Notes under the pieces: model-generated
Told to the model about the DNA's origin: nothing
The model's database searches: none
What the model saw: only the letters and a program-made list of their open reading frames with translations
Shown: piece after piece, positions 11,684-25,200 of the stretch
Layout of the letters: every line of letters begins with the position of its first letter
Numbering within the stretch: position 1 is the stretch's first letter
Made by a program: the position numbers and the translations under genes
DNA from: Jacaranda mimosifolia
Lineage: Eukaryota; Streptophyta; Magnoliopsida; Lamiales; Bignoniaceae
DNA: 64,000 bases
Assembly: GCA_018894105.1 (NCBI GenBank)
Contig: CM032117.1
Location: 47,278,503 to 47,342,502, forward strand
Direction: 5' to 3'

Positions 11684-13118
11684 TTATGCCATTAGCAAAA
11701 TTTCACCACGTGCACCTGCCAATGAGAAGAAAAGCAGATGAATAAATAATTCTTCAAGATGAATAGAAGACTAAATATTACTATGAGGAGAAGAGTGGGA
11801 ATTAGAGTTTGAAGTGTACTTTGTTCAAAACAATCTGTAGCAAACTGTAGGAGAGATTCCATGTCTTCAGCCATTGTGGATACTCGTTCTGCCTCTTTCA
11901 TGGATTCGGCAGCCACAAATGATTTGTTTTCAGCTTCCGCAATTTTGTATGCAGCAAACATTGCTGCTTCTTCCACTGTATCCCCAAAATACCCAATGCC
12001 CTGAGCCGGTCTAGGCTGCGAGTCTTTCTGTCTTGGGGCCGGGCTTTTCGTGTCTAGTAATGCATCTTTTTTGATCTTGTAGCAATTCTGAACCTGCAAT
12101 TGAAAATAAGAGGATCAACCCTTTGGCTTTTATGGTTGGAGATTAATTTGCCATTTAAAAAGAAATATTTCGAAATGGTACCTTTGTGTTGATAGTGTTA
12201 TACCAAATGGTACAACTTTCAAATAATGGTTACATTGTTAGTTCATCATGCTTCTTCAAGTTAAAAAGCTATGCAAATAGATGTCTGAGTTGAATACAGT
12301 GAACTGTAAAGACCTGATATTAGCTGGCCCCATAAAGTGTTTCTTTCTAATCCCAGATGAACATAAGAGCAAAATACCATGAAAAAAAGAGTGCAAAGCA
12401 AGGCAATGTTATCATTTACAACTTAAGCTTTCAACAAAAAACATGGAAGTCCAAACATAATTTGAACAGTAAGTCCAAAGCAGGCAGCAGAAATGTTCAT
12501 AACTGATAAAGGATAAAAAGGCTCAACATAATTTAGCTCAGTTTGCTTTCACATAGTTCAGTAATTTTCTAGAAGAAAAATCTGATTTAATCACTTCAAG
12601 AATCAGGTGAGGTGTTCAATAACAGTTTCTACAAAGTATTCTTACAAAATCAGAACCAAGTCAAATAATCTAATCAGGGCCATATGAAGCTCACTGAAAA
12701 GAGGTACCAGTTGAATGGTGTCTAAAATCTACAGCAAGGAAACTTAGAAAAAGTTGACTTCATTTTCTCTAAATGGAAGGGCAAAGATAACATCCTCATA
12801 CTCCCTTGAGTAACATCCGAAAGAATCAGTAATACCACAAAGAACAAAAGAAAAGTTGCATACATGGCTATCTTTCTATATTGTGCACAGAAGATAAAAA
12901 AGTTGGCGTGCATGTACACATGCAACTTAGATCAAACATTATATTAGAACCACAATATTTACATGCAATATATGTAACTTAGGTCAAACGTATCCTTAAA
13001 ACCATACTAGTTATTTATTAAAGACTTTGGCGAGTCAGCTTCTAATTCAGACCAAAGAGGAGCATTTCATTACTGGCAACTTTGTCATTAGAAAAGCAGA
13101 GAACAGTCAGCACGCATC

Positions 13119-13149
<31 letters not shown>

Positions 13150-15445
13150 TTACCACTCTCAGGAAAGAAAAACGAACAGTTGTGATATGAACTGGAAATA
13201 AGTTGTCCAAACAACACAACATTGATGAAGTAATCAAAGTACAATGATGAACTGCACTGCAATGTAAAATCTGCAACCTAGCACTTGGGCAATCAATTCA
13301 TTATGTACATATCAAACTTTTCAAGTGATGAGATACAAAACTCACCTTTTCAAGTTTGTCTTGTTGCACAAGCCTTCTTAATCTAGAACTCAACACCCTT
13401 TTGAAATTTTGGGGCACCTCATGCCTTTGCTGCGGGAATATCACAAAAAAAGAAATAGAAATGTCTTTACCCTTTGAAATCAAGTAGTATAAGGATAAAT
13501 TGAAGCAAAATCAAGATATTCAGCACAAGAGACTGTTAGTACATGAGACAATGAATAATAAGGGAACAATGTTCTGATCACATATCAAATGCATGAGCAC
13601 AACTAATACAATTGAGTGACTAACAGAGTCCAATGTAAATAGCTTTTTTACCCAAAATTCACAAAAGCATAATGAAGCAAAATTCCAAATGCATATGTCA
13701 AACAAAGACTAAATTTTTAAGTATATAATTGACATGTTAAAAAAAAAGGAAAGAATGAAAGAGCTATTTGAAGTGTTCTACATAAGTTCATGCCCCAAAT
13801 AATAGTTCATCTCTTTGTTAGAGATAACAAATGACCTTCTAAATAATTTGAAAAGACAATGTTGGCATTCAGAATTTTGCAAATCATAATACAGAAACGA
13901 GATCTGATATGGTTAGCTAAAAAAAGTAAACAACCGAGACTCCTAAAGAAAACAGTGGTAAAAAGAAGTTGGCGTTGAGATCATACCTAACTCTGCATTA
14001 AAATTTAAGCTACATATTACTCAAAAGAAAAAGAGAAAACATTGGCATAAGGGTCCTGAGGCCAAAACAGAGATACATAGAATGGTCTGCTGCTCTTGAA
14101 GCCAATAAGTCACAAGCCAAAGACAGGATATACACATCACAATCATTTCAAAGAGCATGCAGAAGGTATGGCTCAACTTTGAAGCCTAATTCAGTAGAAA
14201 AAGTGACTTGCAGTGCTTTAAATCAAACACTAATGTCACTTTGTAACTCACTTGAAGAGTTGCACGTAGCTTCAGGACACAACCTTTATTCCACTTGAAA
14301 ATGGTGGTCCTCAAATAGTTCACTTTAACACTAATCTTTAGCTTCCAACTACATTTACAATACAAAGTATGGAAATCACTATGATGATATAAAATATATC
14401 AAACCTCAATAAAATTAGCAATTGCACCAGAGTCTGATCCATTTGGCTCTTTAAGAGTTGACAATGCCTCATATATCATTGCGTTGTACCTGAGACCAAG
14501 CAATAACAAGCACTAAGTGAAAAACAGAATGAAACAACATAACTAGACCATAAAGAGAAGGTTAGAAACAGACAAAGCACGTAGCATAGATAACTATCAA
14601 ATATCCAAGAATTTTAAGTTTAGGAGGGTTTTTCCTTCTCTCTCTTTCTTTATTTTCTTTCAAAATTCTCAGAGCAGTTAACTCGAAAGTCAGTGACTTG
14701 TCCTGGTATCTAACGGATGGCGCATATTTCGATTGGTAAGCTATCTAAAGCATTAACAAGCTTATGCATTCACCAGAGAGCATAAGATCAGAAACTTGTG
14801 AAGTTGCTTAGAAAGCAATCAGCTGACGAGTGACGCCTATCAAAATGAATGATAAATAATTCTGATGACACCTATAAAATAATTCAACCATCACAATCTC
14901 CATTAAATGAGTAAAATTTTGAGATTAAGCAAATCGGAACATCACCAATCAGAGTTTCTTCAAAATTTCAAACAACAAAAAGAACGTAAAGCAATAACCA
15001 ATCAAAAAGCAAACATACAAGTGGAAATGCCAAATATAGTATAGGAATATAACTTACTTGGCAGCATTATTTCCCTCAGGTAAGGGCCTTGAAGAATCTA
15101 ACATAACTATATCTGTTGACGCATCTTGGGATGATGGAGTGACAGAAGCTGAGGTCTGTGCAGTGGACAGTGGAGTAGCAGGTGTGTCAGCAGGATTGAC
15201 CTTTGCTTTTGGTGTCTTTGATTTGTCTCTTGGGCCTTGGCCACTTGCAACACTTAAATTCCGCCATTTATCCTGAAGAAGCAAACACCAATTTGAATTA
15301 ATAGGTGTGGTAGTTTTATTGTTTATGATCATGTTAACTTAGTAAAACAGTATTTGTGAAGTCAATTAGCTTGTACAGTAGTTATAGATATACACACGGA
15401 TACAGGGTAGCAAGCATCATGTCTTAGTACATAAATATCAATAAC

Positions 15446-15478
<33 letters not shown>

Positions 15479-16256
15479 TTGACACATAGGGGAGAAGCTA
15501 CTTAACAATGCACACTATTCTTGCTTTGATGTTCGACTTTGCATAAGCCACTAAATTTACATAACTAAATATTGTCGGTCCTCAGTTTCCATGAAAAATG
15601 ATTCCATTTTTATTCTGAATTCATTTATAATGCTCAAATCCAAGATCTCCAAAGGCTAACCAAATAAAAACTTCAAGAAAAATTATTTAATCAATATATA
15701 TGTGGCAAAATTACTACTATAACACACTAGTAGTTTTTCATTTGCCCTTTATTTTGTAAAAGAAAGTAAAGCACTAATATATAAGCCCATTTTAGCAGGC
15801 TAATAACTATATATATATATAAACGCATTAACCAAACAGCTAAAATCCACCCAACTTTGAAATTGAGAACACCCCCAACCCCTGTCCCCCTGGGGGATAT
15901 ATACCCATTCACAATGCTCAAACATGAACTGGTGAAAACAGCTGAGAAGTTCTACATATTTGCTCAACTGCACAGTCCATAATGTAGACATAAGTAATCA
16001 TCTAACTAACTAAACACATATGAGAAAGGAAAAAATAAATAAATACGAACAACAGACAATACACCTAACTGAATAACTACATCCGCATATAAACACAGCC
16101 ACATACCTTGAGATCAATGTTGGAGCGAGCAAAGAGGAGGTGGTTGAATTCAGGGTCTCTCTGGATATTCTTCCACTTTCCTGCCCCGTGCTTGGCCACG
16201 CCGGCGCGCAGCGCTTCTTCCTCTTCTGAAGTCCACTTCTGCTTTGGATTTCCCAT
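11684..16256 (-). CDS. TRB: Telomere repeat-binding factor (TRB/SMH, Myb plus histone H1/H5)
   Basis: A DNA-binding protein of the plant single-Myb-histone family, which binds telomeric repeats and telo-box promoters and acts in chromatin in the nucleus. Six coding exons on the minus strand: 16256-16107, 15272-15058, 14489-14405, 13429-13346, 12093-11820, 11715-11684. All introns are GT..AG, phases agree, total 840 nt, 279 aa plus stop. Residues 1-60 form the Myb/SANT domain (starts [20 protein letters not shown], ends in the telobox LKDKWRN). About 122-186 form the H1/H5 globular domain ([43 protein letters not shown]). About 210-265 form an Ala/Glu-rich coiled coil. The last exon gives the conserved ARGEILLMA end. 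Family members are usually about 280-300 aa, so this is full length. Which TRB paralogue it is cannot be told from the sequence alone. Confidence 0.94.
12094..13345 (-). other. TRB intron 4 with (TAC)n microsatellite
   Basis: Intron of 1252 bp between exons 4 and 5, AT-rich, with a (TAC)n run at about 13118-13144. No gene or mobile element recognised. Confidence 0.8.
15273..16106 (-). other. TRB intron 1 with (GA)n microsatellite
   Basis: First intron, 834 bp, splitting the Myb domain directly before the DKWRN telobox motif. It contains a (GA)n run at about 15447-15472. Confidence 0.85.
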
Positions 16257-19200
16257 CTCTTAATTTTAGGGCAAATCTGTCCCCCAAATAATATGTAGTT
16301 CCACCCAATCAATCCTACTGATATTTAGTGCATAATCGTATTTGTACACATAGGTATTGCGGCGCCGTTGCTGGTATGAGGATATTTGGGGTAATTGCAG
16401 GGGGTGCAAAGAAAATCTTTGAGGGGCCGTTTGGGAAATTTGAGAATGGCGAGGACTGTCGGGCCAAAAGAGGAACCTAACCAGGTCGTCTTTCAGTGTT
16501 ACTTGAAATCTAGTGCTTGACTTTTGTAATATTGGTGTGTTTCAATTTCTTTTTCTTTTCCTTTTCTTTTTCCCCTTAAAATTGTCTAATTTTGTTAGAT
16601 GGCCGGTTCCATTCTCATTTTTCATTTCCATTATTTTAAAATTTAAAAAAATAATTAGTAAAAATAAATTTAAAATAAATTTTTATTTGGATATATTATT
16701 AAAAAAATAATAAATATGTTGAGTTTAGGAGGTTGTAGGTAGAAAGTACTTGGGATCCTCTATTCCATTTTGTGTTTCATCTCATATTCCAATATAATGT
16801 ATATATGTTAAGTGTATTTGATTTTCAATTAATTATTTTTATAATAAAATATTTAATACACGTGTCGTACGTCCATATATTATAATAGGAAATAAAACAT
16901 ATAATGGAATAGAAGATTTAAACCAAATAGAAAGAGATAGTAATAATGAGAGAGACAGAGAGAGAGAATATATAGATTATTGGGGAATATATTTGAAATT
17001 GAAAATGAAAATGAAAATTATGAAAACGTATAAAAAGTTTTGTATTTTAATTTTTAAATAATTAAAAATGTGAAAATAATGTTTGAAAATAAACCCAAAC
17101 AAGCCGTAAAATTACAATAGTTTAAAAAAAGTTAGATAATAACATATGGTGGATAAAGAAAATAAAATTTGAGGGAAGAAAAGTAGAGAATGAAAGATTT
17201 GAGTTGTCCAATATGTGGTTGAGATGATAAATAAAATAAGTTGAATTAAAAATTTATAAGTTTAAATTCAAATTCATTTACAAACTATTTTGTATTCATG
17301 TGTAAAATTGTAATTTTGAATCTCATGTTGGATTCTGAATTCAAATCAAACACGTGAATTTTAATTATATTTTTATAATGTTTAATTTGGTAGAAAATAC
17401 AACCGCATCAATTTAAAAGTGAAATAATAAAAGCAAAGAAATAAAAATAAGAAATGATGAGGAGTTGAATTAAGTTTTAGACAACTTGATAATATAATAT
17501 CCCCCGTGTCTGTCTGGTTAATTAATTGTTATTATCATAATTCATAAGCCCCAGGTTTAATTAATCTATAATAAATTGTGATGCTACTAGCTAGACCTGG
17601 CAGGCCCTCCTCAACAACTCCAAAAAATTATTCACATATATTTAGAAATAACTTAATGTGCTTATGGTCAAGCTAAATTTTATTCAAAAACAAGTTTCTT
17701 TGGTCCGTACCTGATCCATGAAAATATTAGATATTTTTAATGTACTATGTGAAGTACATTTGTATATTAATATACATAAGGGTAAACATATATTTACTAT
17801 ACATAATGACATAAAATATAAATATAATATTTCTATAAGCACTACTATAATATTGGACTATCGCAGCATTTTTTTTTTTTTTTTTTTTAAGTTTGAAAAT
17901 TGTCTCCAATACTTGTGGAGGCATTCCAACTGTCTCCATAGCTGTAATTGCAAAATATATGAAGCCCTTTTTAAAGATTCCCTTTATATAAAGCAATAAA
18001 TGTACATTTTTATTAATTATGAACTATTTTACCATCATTTTAAAGGCTATTCTTATACGTGCCTTAGAACAAAGACCTCCAAAAATATTTATAATGAAAA
18101 TTAATATTAAATTATCTACTCAAATTATTAGTTGTGGATGTTTTGAAGTATGCTTTTATTTATTTGTCTCTAATTATTTAATTTTATTGTAAAGAAATTA
18201 ACATAATAACTTAAGATTAATAAATAGTTTATGCTTTCAACATACGTAAAACATACATTTCAGATTTTTTAATTTTTCAAAAATTAAAAGTGTATATTTA
18301 ATTTTTTACTAGCAATATTATCTTCACATGTTTAGAAAGAAAAGGTATATTATTTATTTATTTAAATAATAAAGTGAACTTAGTAGGTCCAACCATCTAT
18401 ATTTAAAATTCAGTTTAGTGTCTGAATTCATAAAAATCTTAGCAGATTGAGTTTCGAATCCATAGCCAACCTGTTATCATCCTTACAGTAGGAAGATGCG
18501 GAATGGATTCTAATTTCTAGGTGTTCGTAAAGTGAAGATCAACCCAAAACTTGCTGCTTTAAATGTATTTTTGTATTCTGGGGTTTTTTTTGCTTAGCTT
18601 ACTAATAGCCCAAAAGAAAGTGCTTAGAAATAGCTATGCGCGGGTCCATGTGCAAATTGCAATAGACCATCCATAATATCCTATTAATTATTTCTAAAAT
18701 TCTTTATTTCACCAAAATTTAACAACATACAATCAGTAAAAAGATAAAGGCATTTTCAGTGGAGTTATTTGATGGAGGTTATTATGAACAATGCCAATTA
18801 TACGGAACATTATTTTGTAATAATAGCTGGATTTTACTTGAGAATATATGGAATATTACTTTCACTAAAATTATACAGAATATTACTTTGTAATAATAGC
18901 CGAATGATGCTGCTGAAAAATAAAGATAATGTAAGTCTGGCACTCAAAGAGAACTATGAACCAATTCTGAGCCAACAGAGGAAAAAAATGTAGAGATTGA
19001 GTTTAAATCTAGACTCTAGATTTATGTTCCACTGATACGTATGTTTCTTCAAAATATGCTTTTATTGTTTTCATGCTCATATATTATAAGCTATCAGCTG
19101 CATTATTTCCTTCATTTACATGCATGGCATCACTACACCAGGAACCTCTCAATGTACATAAAACAACGTAGACATCTCTACTCATCATAGGAAAATCAAC

Positions 19201-19280
19201 GGTCTGCATGTCCTACACAAGAAGTTCTCTCCCTATATATCTTTACAGGACTATGTATGTTGCGGTTCAAAACAAACGCA
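16257..19280. other. AT-rich intergenic DNA, including TRB promoter side
   Basis: TRB 5' flank (minus-strand upstream, from 16257) followed by about 2.5 kb of AT-rich sequence with poly-T (17873-17888) and short A/T repeats. The segment 16421-17110 begins with GGCCGTTTGGGAAA and ends with the roughly complementary TTTGGG-type sequence, so a degraded MITE is possible but not proven. The VOC gene 3' UTR should lie just below 19280. I see no third gene. Confidence 0.5.
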
Positions 19281-22200
19281 TCAGTCGACTTGTGTAAATT
19301 CAAGTGCATTGGCGTCTGGATCTCTAGTGAAAATTGCTGGCCTCCCAGAGCGACTAAGGGTATAGGGAATGCCTGAAACAAAATGAATGCAACGCAATAT
19401 AGCCACAAACATACTCTTCAAAGCAAAAATATTAAGATAAAGAAACCATTGAGTGAAAATTTTGAGCCTCCTTAGGTCATAAACTATGAACCAGATTTCT
19501 AGTCCAAAATGAAATTACCGGCTCTATCAAGGATATCTTTTAGTTTAGACACATCTCGAATAGCTATGCAAGCGTGGCGATCTCGACCCCCATGTTCTGG
19601 CCGGCCCGTTAAGGGATCAGGGTTGGGAAGCTCCATCAAATGTATCATTTCAGAGCCCACCCATAACCACGCACCCCTATAGGGAAGCTTATCATGTGGT
19701 CGAGCCTCATTTATAGTTAGACCTGGTTTTTGCAGATAAGGGTTATGGTTTTCTTAGAGAAAGAAAAAGGATGAACTGATCATCTTTAAAGAAGAAAGAA
19801 ACATTTACCGAGAATATTCTGGTAAAAGTGCAGTGATCTTTCAAGATTCTCGCACAAGATGCCAACATGATGAACACCAACAACTCCAAAATCTTCAAGA
19901 ACACAACCATTTTTGTCAAAGTATGCCAAAGAAGATATGCATATCAACGTTAAGAATGACATAAGAAGGATTCACCAAAGTAATGCTTGGCTCATTTCTC
20001 CTGAATGTTGGACCTAAGTTTTCACATTGAGCCCCCCAACACCCATGCCGGTTAAAAAATTTATCTTAGTCATCACTCATTATTTGTTTCTACTCTTTTG
20101 TCACATCAACTAGTTGACCATAGCTATTGCAGCTCAAAGAATCTAAGAGAGGGAGACTCCTTTATATAGGTGACAACAAAGATCACATTTAATTGCTCGA
20201 GATACCTCTGTTGAGACTAGAAATTAGTCAATTACCACGAGTTTCTTTGATAATTCCAGATTGAATTCATGATTCCATAACCCCATTTTTTTAAAGTGTA
20301 TTGACACTCTCCATGGCTGCAAAGTATTAATTAACTACCTAAAAGAAAGGAGGAAAAAACTAAATCTCATAAGCATGTTTCCATATATTACAGAAATTAA
20401 CAGCAATAGCTTACTCTCTGTACAATTAATATCAATACCTTACTTTCTGTACAAGTGCACCAGTTGCAAACAGAGGCACGATAGAAATTAGATACATCAG
20501 CCATGGGCCTACTAGCTTATTAAAAAAAAAAAAATGAAAAAATAGGTCGGAAACTGAGTTAGATGCATTTATCATCTCATTGATTCAGCAAAACACAACT
20601 AAACAACCATTGCTGTGTTCTATCAGAGTAATGAATCAACATGCAGGTTAATAGCAGATATGCTCAAATTCAATGTTAGCATTGCTTTCGCACACAATTA
20701 ACATTTATCAGGCAAAAATACCATAACAAACTAAAAGTTAAACCTTTCAATAGTAGACGCATCATGCTATCCAATTTTTCACAAATAAAGGATCTGGGAC
20801 TTCAAATTAATTCATCCAAAAAATAGGCTGCAATATTCTCAACATCAGCAATGCACTTGATCATTGAGATGTTCAACTTTCAGTCTGGTTAGTAAAATTT
20901 AATGATTTCTGTGGTACTCAGCAGATTTAAACTCTCAGAGATGTATAGCCATGAGAAATACCACTAGTGGAAGTTGTAAGTCCAATAGAAAATTGGTAAT
21001 TCAAAAGGAAAGATGAAGATATGATTACCATCCTTGTTGTCAGCCGCCTCAACATTCACAGAATCCTTAGCAAGCACATCTGCCTCTGTGGATGCTTTGC
21101 TTTTTATTGCTGAAAATTGTACAGTATGCCCAGTATTCTTTCTAAAAAGCATATAATCTCTCTTTGACAGTGGTTTTATTGCAAGAGCTCTTATATTTCC
21201 GTCATTGACCTAAAAATGAAAGGTGGAATAAGTCATCCAGCTACAGATAAACATAACCAAGGAAATCAATAACAAACATAGTAGCACATAAAAACTCCAG
21301 CTTATTTAAAGAACAGACAGTAGGCAGTAGGTATCAACATATTATTATTCAAAATAACATCACAGCCATAACTCAGAAGGAAAGAACGCATCACCATTGA
21401 GCCTGAACATACTATCGTGTTTGCATTTAATAGAAAGTGTTTATTGATTTTACCAACCAGTTCAATTCTTTTACCCTCTTCCATTTTCAGAAGAGCAGAA
21501 CGAAAAATAAAGAACTATTTAGCCAACTCAAAATTAATTTGGGATAAGGCTATTCAAACTTGAGTTGAATATACATACAAAAGATATGCACGTGAACGAA
21601 ATTTTAAATTTCCACGCACTTGTCAACATCTACCTTAGTTGGCATCAAGCAAAACAAACCTAGAGAGTGTCTTTACAGAACCATATAACCTTCTTCTTAT
21701 TTTTGGTTAGCAGAATACAGGGGAAACATTTCCACATGCCTACTTAGGCCAAGAAATGGGTTGGGTATCACCCTACCCACACCCTAAAATACCTGTTAAC
21801 AGATGTATTTTACACATGTGCTAAACATGTATTGTATATGTGGTGTAAATTAAGTGTCATTTTAAGTAGATATATTCTTTCCTTATTCAAGATGCAATTG
21901 TAACAGTATATATAACAGAGTTCTGTCAGTCATTAATATCAAGACTGACATGTTTACATAAATCTTCTACTTAACATGGTATCTAGAGCCAAATTTTAGT
22001 ATACCCACCTTAAGTCCTTGTCTGGCCGCAGCGCCGCCCCACTTAGGTTACCACCATCAGCCATTTGTTCTCAAGTTTGTGTTTTCTGGTCAAAGTGCTT
22101 GGGTTTCCGTAGACCAATTGCATCTCGTATTTCGTTGCGGCATTGCCGTCAGAATACCCATTATTGTTCTTCGCAAGCTGCCAGCAAGTTAATGCCGCTA

Positions 22201-25200
22201 GCGCTACTGATAGAAGCAAACAACTGCTGCAACCAAATCCGTACAACCAACTTCGCCGGCCGACACGCTTCCGATCTGCCACCACCGTGATTCTGTTTCT
22301 TTGCCGCTCAAATTTTCTCTCTCTCTCTCTTTTTTTTTTTTCCTTCTTTCCTTGTTGTTGCTCTCTTTTTAGGGCAAACATCAAAGTTATATTTATTTGG
22401 GTGACCACTCAATTTCTAGCCTTTTTATGTTCACATCATAAAAAAAAAAAAAAAAAGAAAACCCTCAGATTTAACCATCCTCTTTTTTCCAGTCTTTTAT
22501 TATTTCGCAGGTATTATTTTCCTATAGATCTGAAAAGCTTCACTAGTTCTCCAATTTAAATTACTAACCGTAAATTAAACGGTAGTAATCATCACCATTG
22601 GTCTATCTCAATGGAAGTATTTCTTGAAGGTATAGGGAAGGCCAATTACCTTACTGATGAACCACGTTCTCCCGATTCTGATTCCAAGTAGGCTGCTTTC
22701 TGGAAATAGGAAGACCGCCAAATCATATCTTATTTGTGGAACTCCATGGAACCTTCCATAGTGGATTTGTGTATTAACTTTAGAAGCAATAAGGCAATTT
22801 GGATACACCTTCAAAGGTTATACACAAGCAATTTGTCCCGCATGTATGAGGTCTCAACTGAGTGTCAATCCATTCACGTGGACAATCGCAGTTTGATAGA
22901 GCACTTTGGAAATTTCAGTCGCATCTGTGCAAAGCGAAACAGTCTCTTTCCTATTTCCTCCGACATTGCGACCATGCAGAAATAAAGGGACCAACTCGAT
23001 GTTCTTCAGTTTTTAGCCACTCTACCACCAGAATATGAACCTTTTCACTCTCTGGTTGTAGTTGGCTCAGAGTTACCTAATCTTGATGAGGTATACTCTA
23101 GAGCACTCAGATTTTCCACTTATCATCCATCACATGCTGCCCTTTCTATAGGAGATCGATCCGCCTTGGCCTCTCAACAAACACATATTGAGATTCGTGG
23201 TAATGGCCTGGCGATAACAGTAGTCGAGGTGGAGCACAAGGTGGTCGTACTGGTAATCGAGGAGGTTGCGGTGATCGTGGCCATCGCAGTAGTGATAAAA
23301 AATGTGATAATTGTGGTTGTACTAATCATACCCGAGATACTTGTTAGGATTTGCGTGGAAAACCTTCTCGATATGCTAATGCAGTAGCTTCTGAACTTTT
23401 TGAGGCCAACCATGTTGGAGTTACCCCCACAAGTAATAGTGTTACTTTATCAGGGGAGGACTATACAAAGTTCCTTCAGTACCAATTTGCTCAGCAGGTC
23501 TGCTTTTCCAGTTGCTTCCCTTACCCAACTAGGTAAATCCCAAATTTGTCTTTTTTCTGCCTTTAGTACTTCTAAACCTTGGATACTCGATTCTGGAGCG
23601 TTCGACCATATGACAGGTGATTCTAAGGTTTTTTCTCATCTTTATTTTTCAACCTCGTTACCTAATATTACCTTAGCTGATGGTTCCCAAACTAAAGTCC
23701 AAGGCATCGGTACTGTTTCTCACTTTTCATCATCTTTATCCTCTATCCTTTACATTCCTCATTTCCCCTTCAACTTACTATCTGTTAGCAAGTTAACCAA
23801 ACAACTTAATTGTTTTGTAACATTCTTTTCCAACTCCGTTGTCATTCAGGATTCGAAGACTGGGAAAAAGATTGGCGGAGAGCATGAATCTCAATGGCTC
23901 TATAAGATTGTGCCACCATCTGTCACTGCATGTTAGGCTTCTGCCTTACCCCCTTGACATTCATTGTTGACTTGGGCACCCCTCTCTTGATACACTGAAG
24001 CAGTTGGTGCCAAGTCTGAAGCATGTTCAATCTTTAGAATGTGAGTCATCTTAGTTAAACAAACACCACCGTATCTCTTTTCATTCACGTCCAAATAAAC
24101 GCTCTTTGCATCCATTTAATGTAATTCATTCTGATGTTTCGGGTCTTTGTCGAGTCGTGTCTACTTTAGGATTTCGTTATTTTGTTACATTTGTTGACGA
24201 TTTTTCTCAAAATACTTGGCTTTATCTAATGAATGATCAGTCTGAATTGTTTTCAATTTTTTTGTGCATTTCATGCTGAAATAAAAACTCAATTTGGTTC
24301 TTCTATTCATATTCTTTGGAGGGATAATGCCAAGGAGTAATTTTCTTATGACTTCAACACATTCATTAGAAATAATGGCATTCTAAGCCAGTCCTCATGT
24401 GCATATACGCCCCAACAATACGAATCCATGTCACAAAGCTTCTATGAGGATATCCTGGAGCGTGCCATTTACTTTTAGGGAAGTCGGTCTTACAGGGTCA
24501 AGGAAGAAATAGGGTTGCTGAGAGAAAAAATGGGCACTTGTTGGACATTACACGAGCTATGATGTTCCATGCCAATGTTCCTAAACAATTCTGGGGGGAT
24601 GCGATCTTAACTGCATGTTACCTTATTAATCACATGCCCTCAACTATGGTAGGTAATGTTTCCCCTCACTCCATCCTCTTTCCTAATGAACTTGCTTCAA
24701 ACTCCCACTCCGTATATTTGGGTCTGTATGCTTTGTTCACCAATTGAGTCCTACTACTGACAAATTGAGTCCACGATCTATTAAGTGTGTGTTTATAGGT
24801 TACTCTCGACTCCAAAAAGGTTATCGTTGCTATGGCCCAGTCTCAAAAAAGTTTTTTCATAGTGCTAATGTCACCTTCTTTGAATCAACACCTTATTTCT
24901 CTAATTCATACCCGTATTCCGACCTTGAGCAATCCATTACTCTTCCTGTCCCTATCACCTTACCCCAAGCTTCCTCATTTTCCTCATCAACCATAGATTG
25001 TTTGTCTTATCTTGACTTGCAGGTTTATGTTCGGCAGCATAATGTGGCTCCATTTGATTCATGCCTTCCGGAATCTACTTCTCCGTCATTAGATCCTCAT
25101 CCACAACCTAATGAATTAGACATACCGATTGCTCTTCGAAAAGGTAAACATACTTGTACCTCTCATCCTATATCCAATTTTGTTTCCTATAACCATTTAG

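Noticed and set aside
11692..12099. Continuous 135-aa ORF as the true TRB C-terminus
   Set aside because: Splicing 11820 to 11715 restores the conserved ARGEILLMA end and the correct total length; the unspliced reading is kept only as a possible isoform.
16421..17110. Second MITE similar to the one at 39840-40618
   Set aside because: Ends look roughly inverted (GGCCGTTTGGGAAA against a TTTGGG-type end), but I could find no target duplication and the match is short.
18769..18993. 74-aa ORF in AT-rich DNA
   Set aside because: Internally repetitive AT-rich composition (a phrase like GGAATATTACTTT repeats), no motif, no neighbouring exon signals.
22043..22408. 121-aa minus-strand ORF with a basic stretch and a hydrophobic stretch
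   Set aside because: Lies antisense in the leader of Copia 1 and comes from CT-rich low-complexity DNA; no start context or homology visible.
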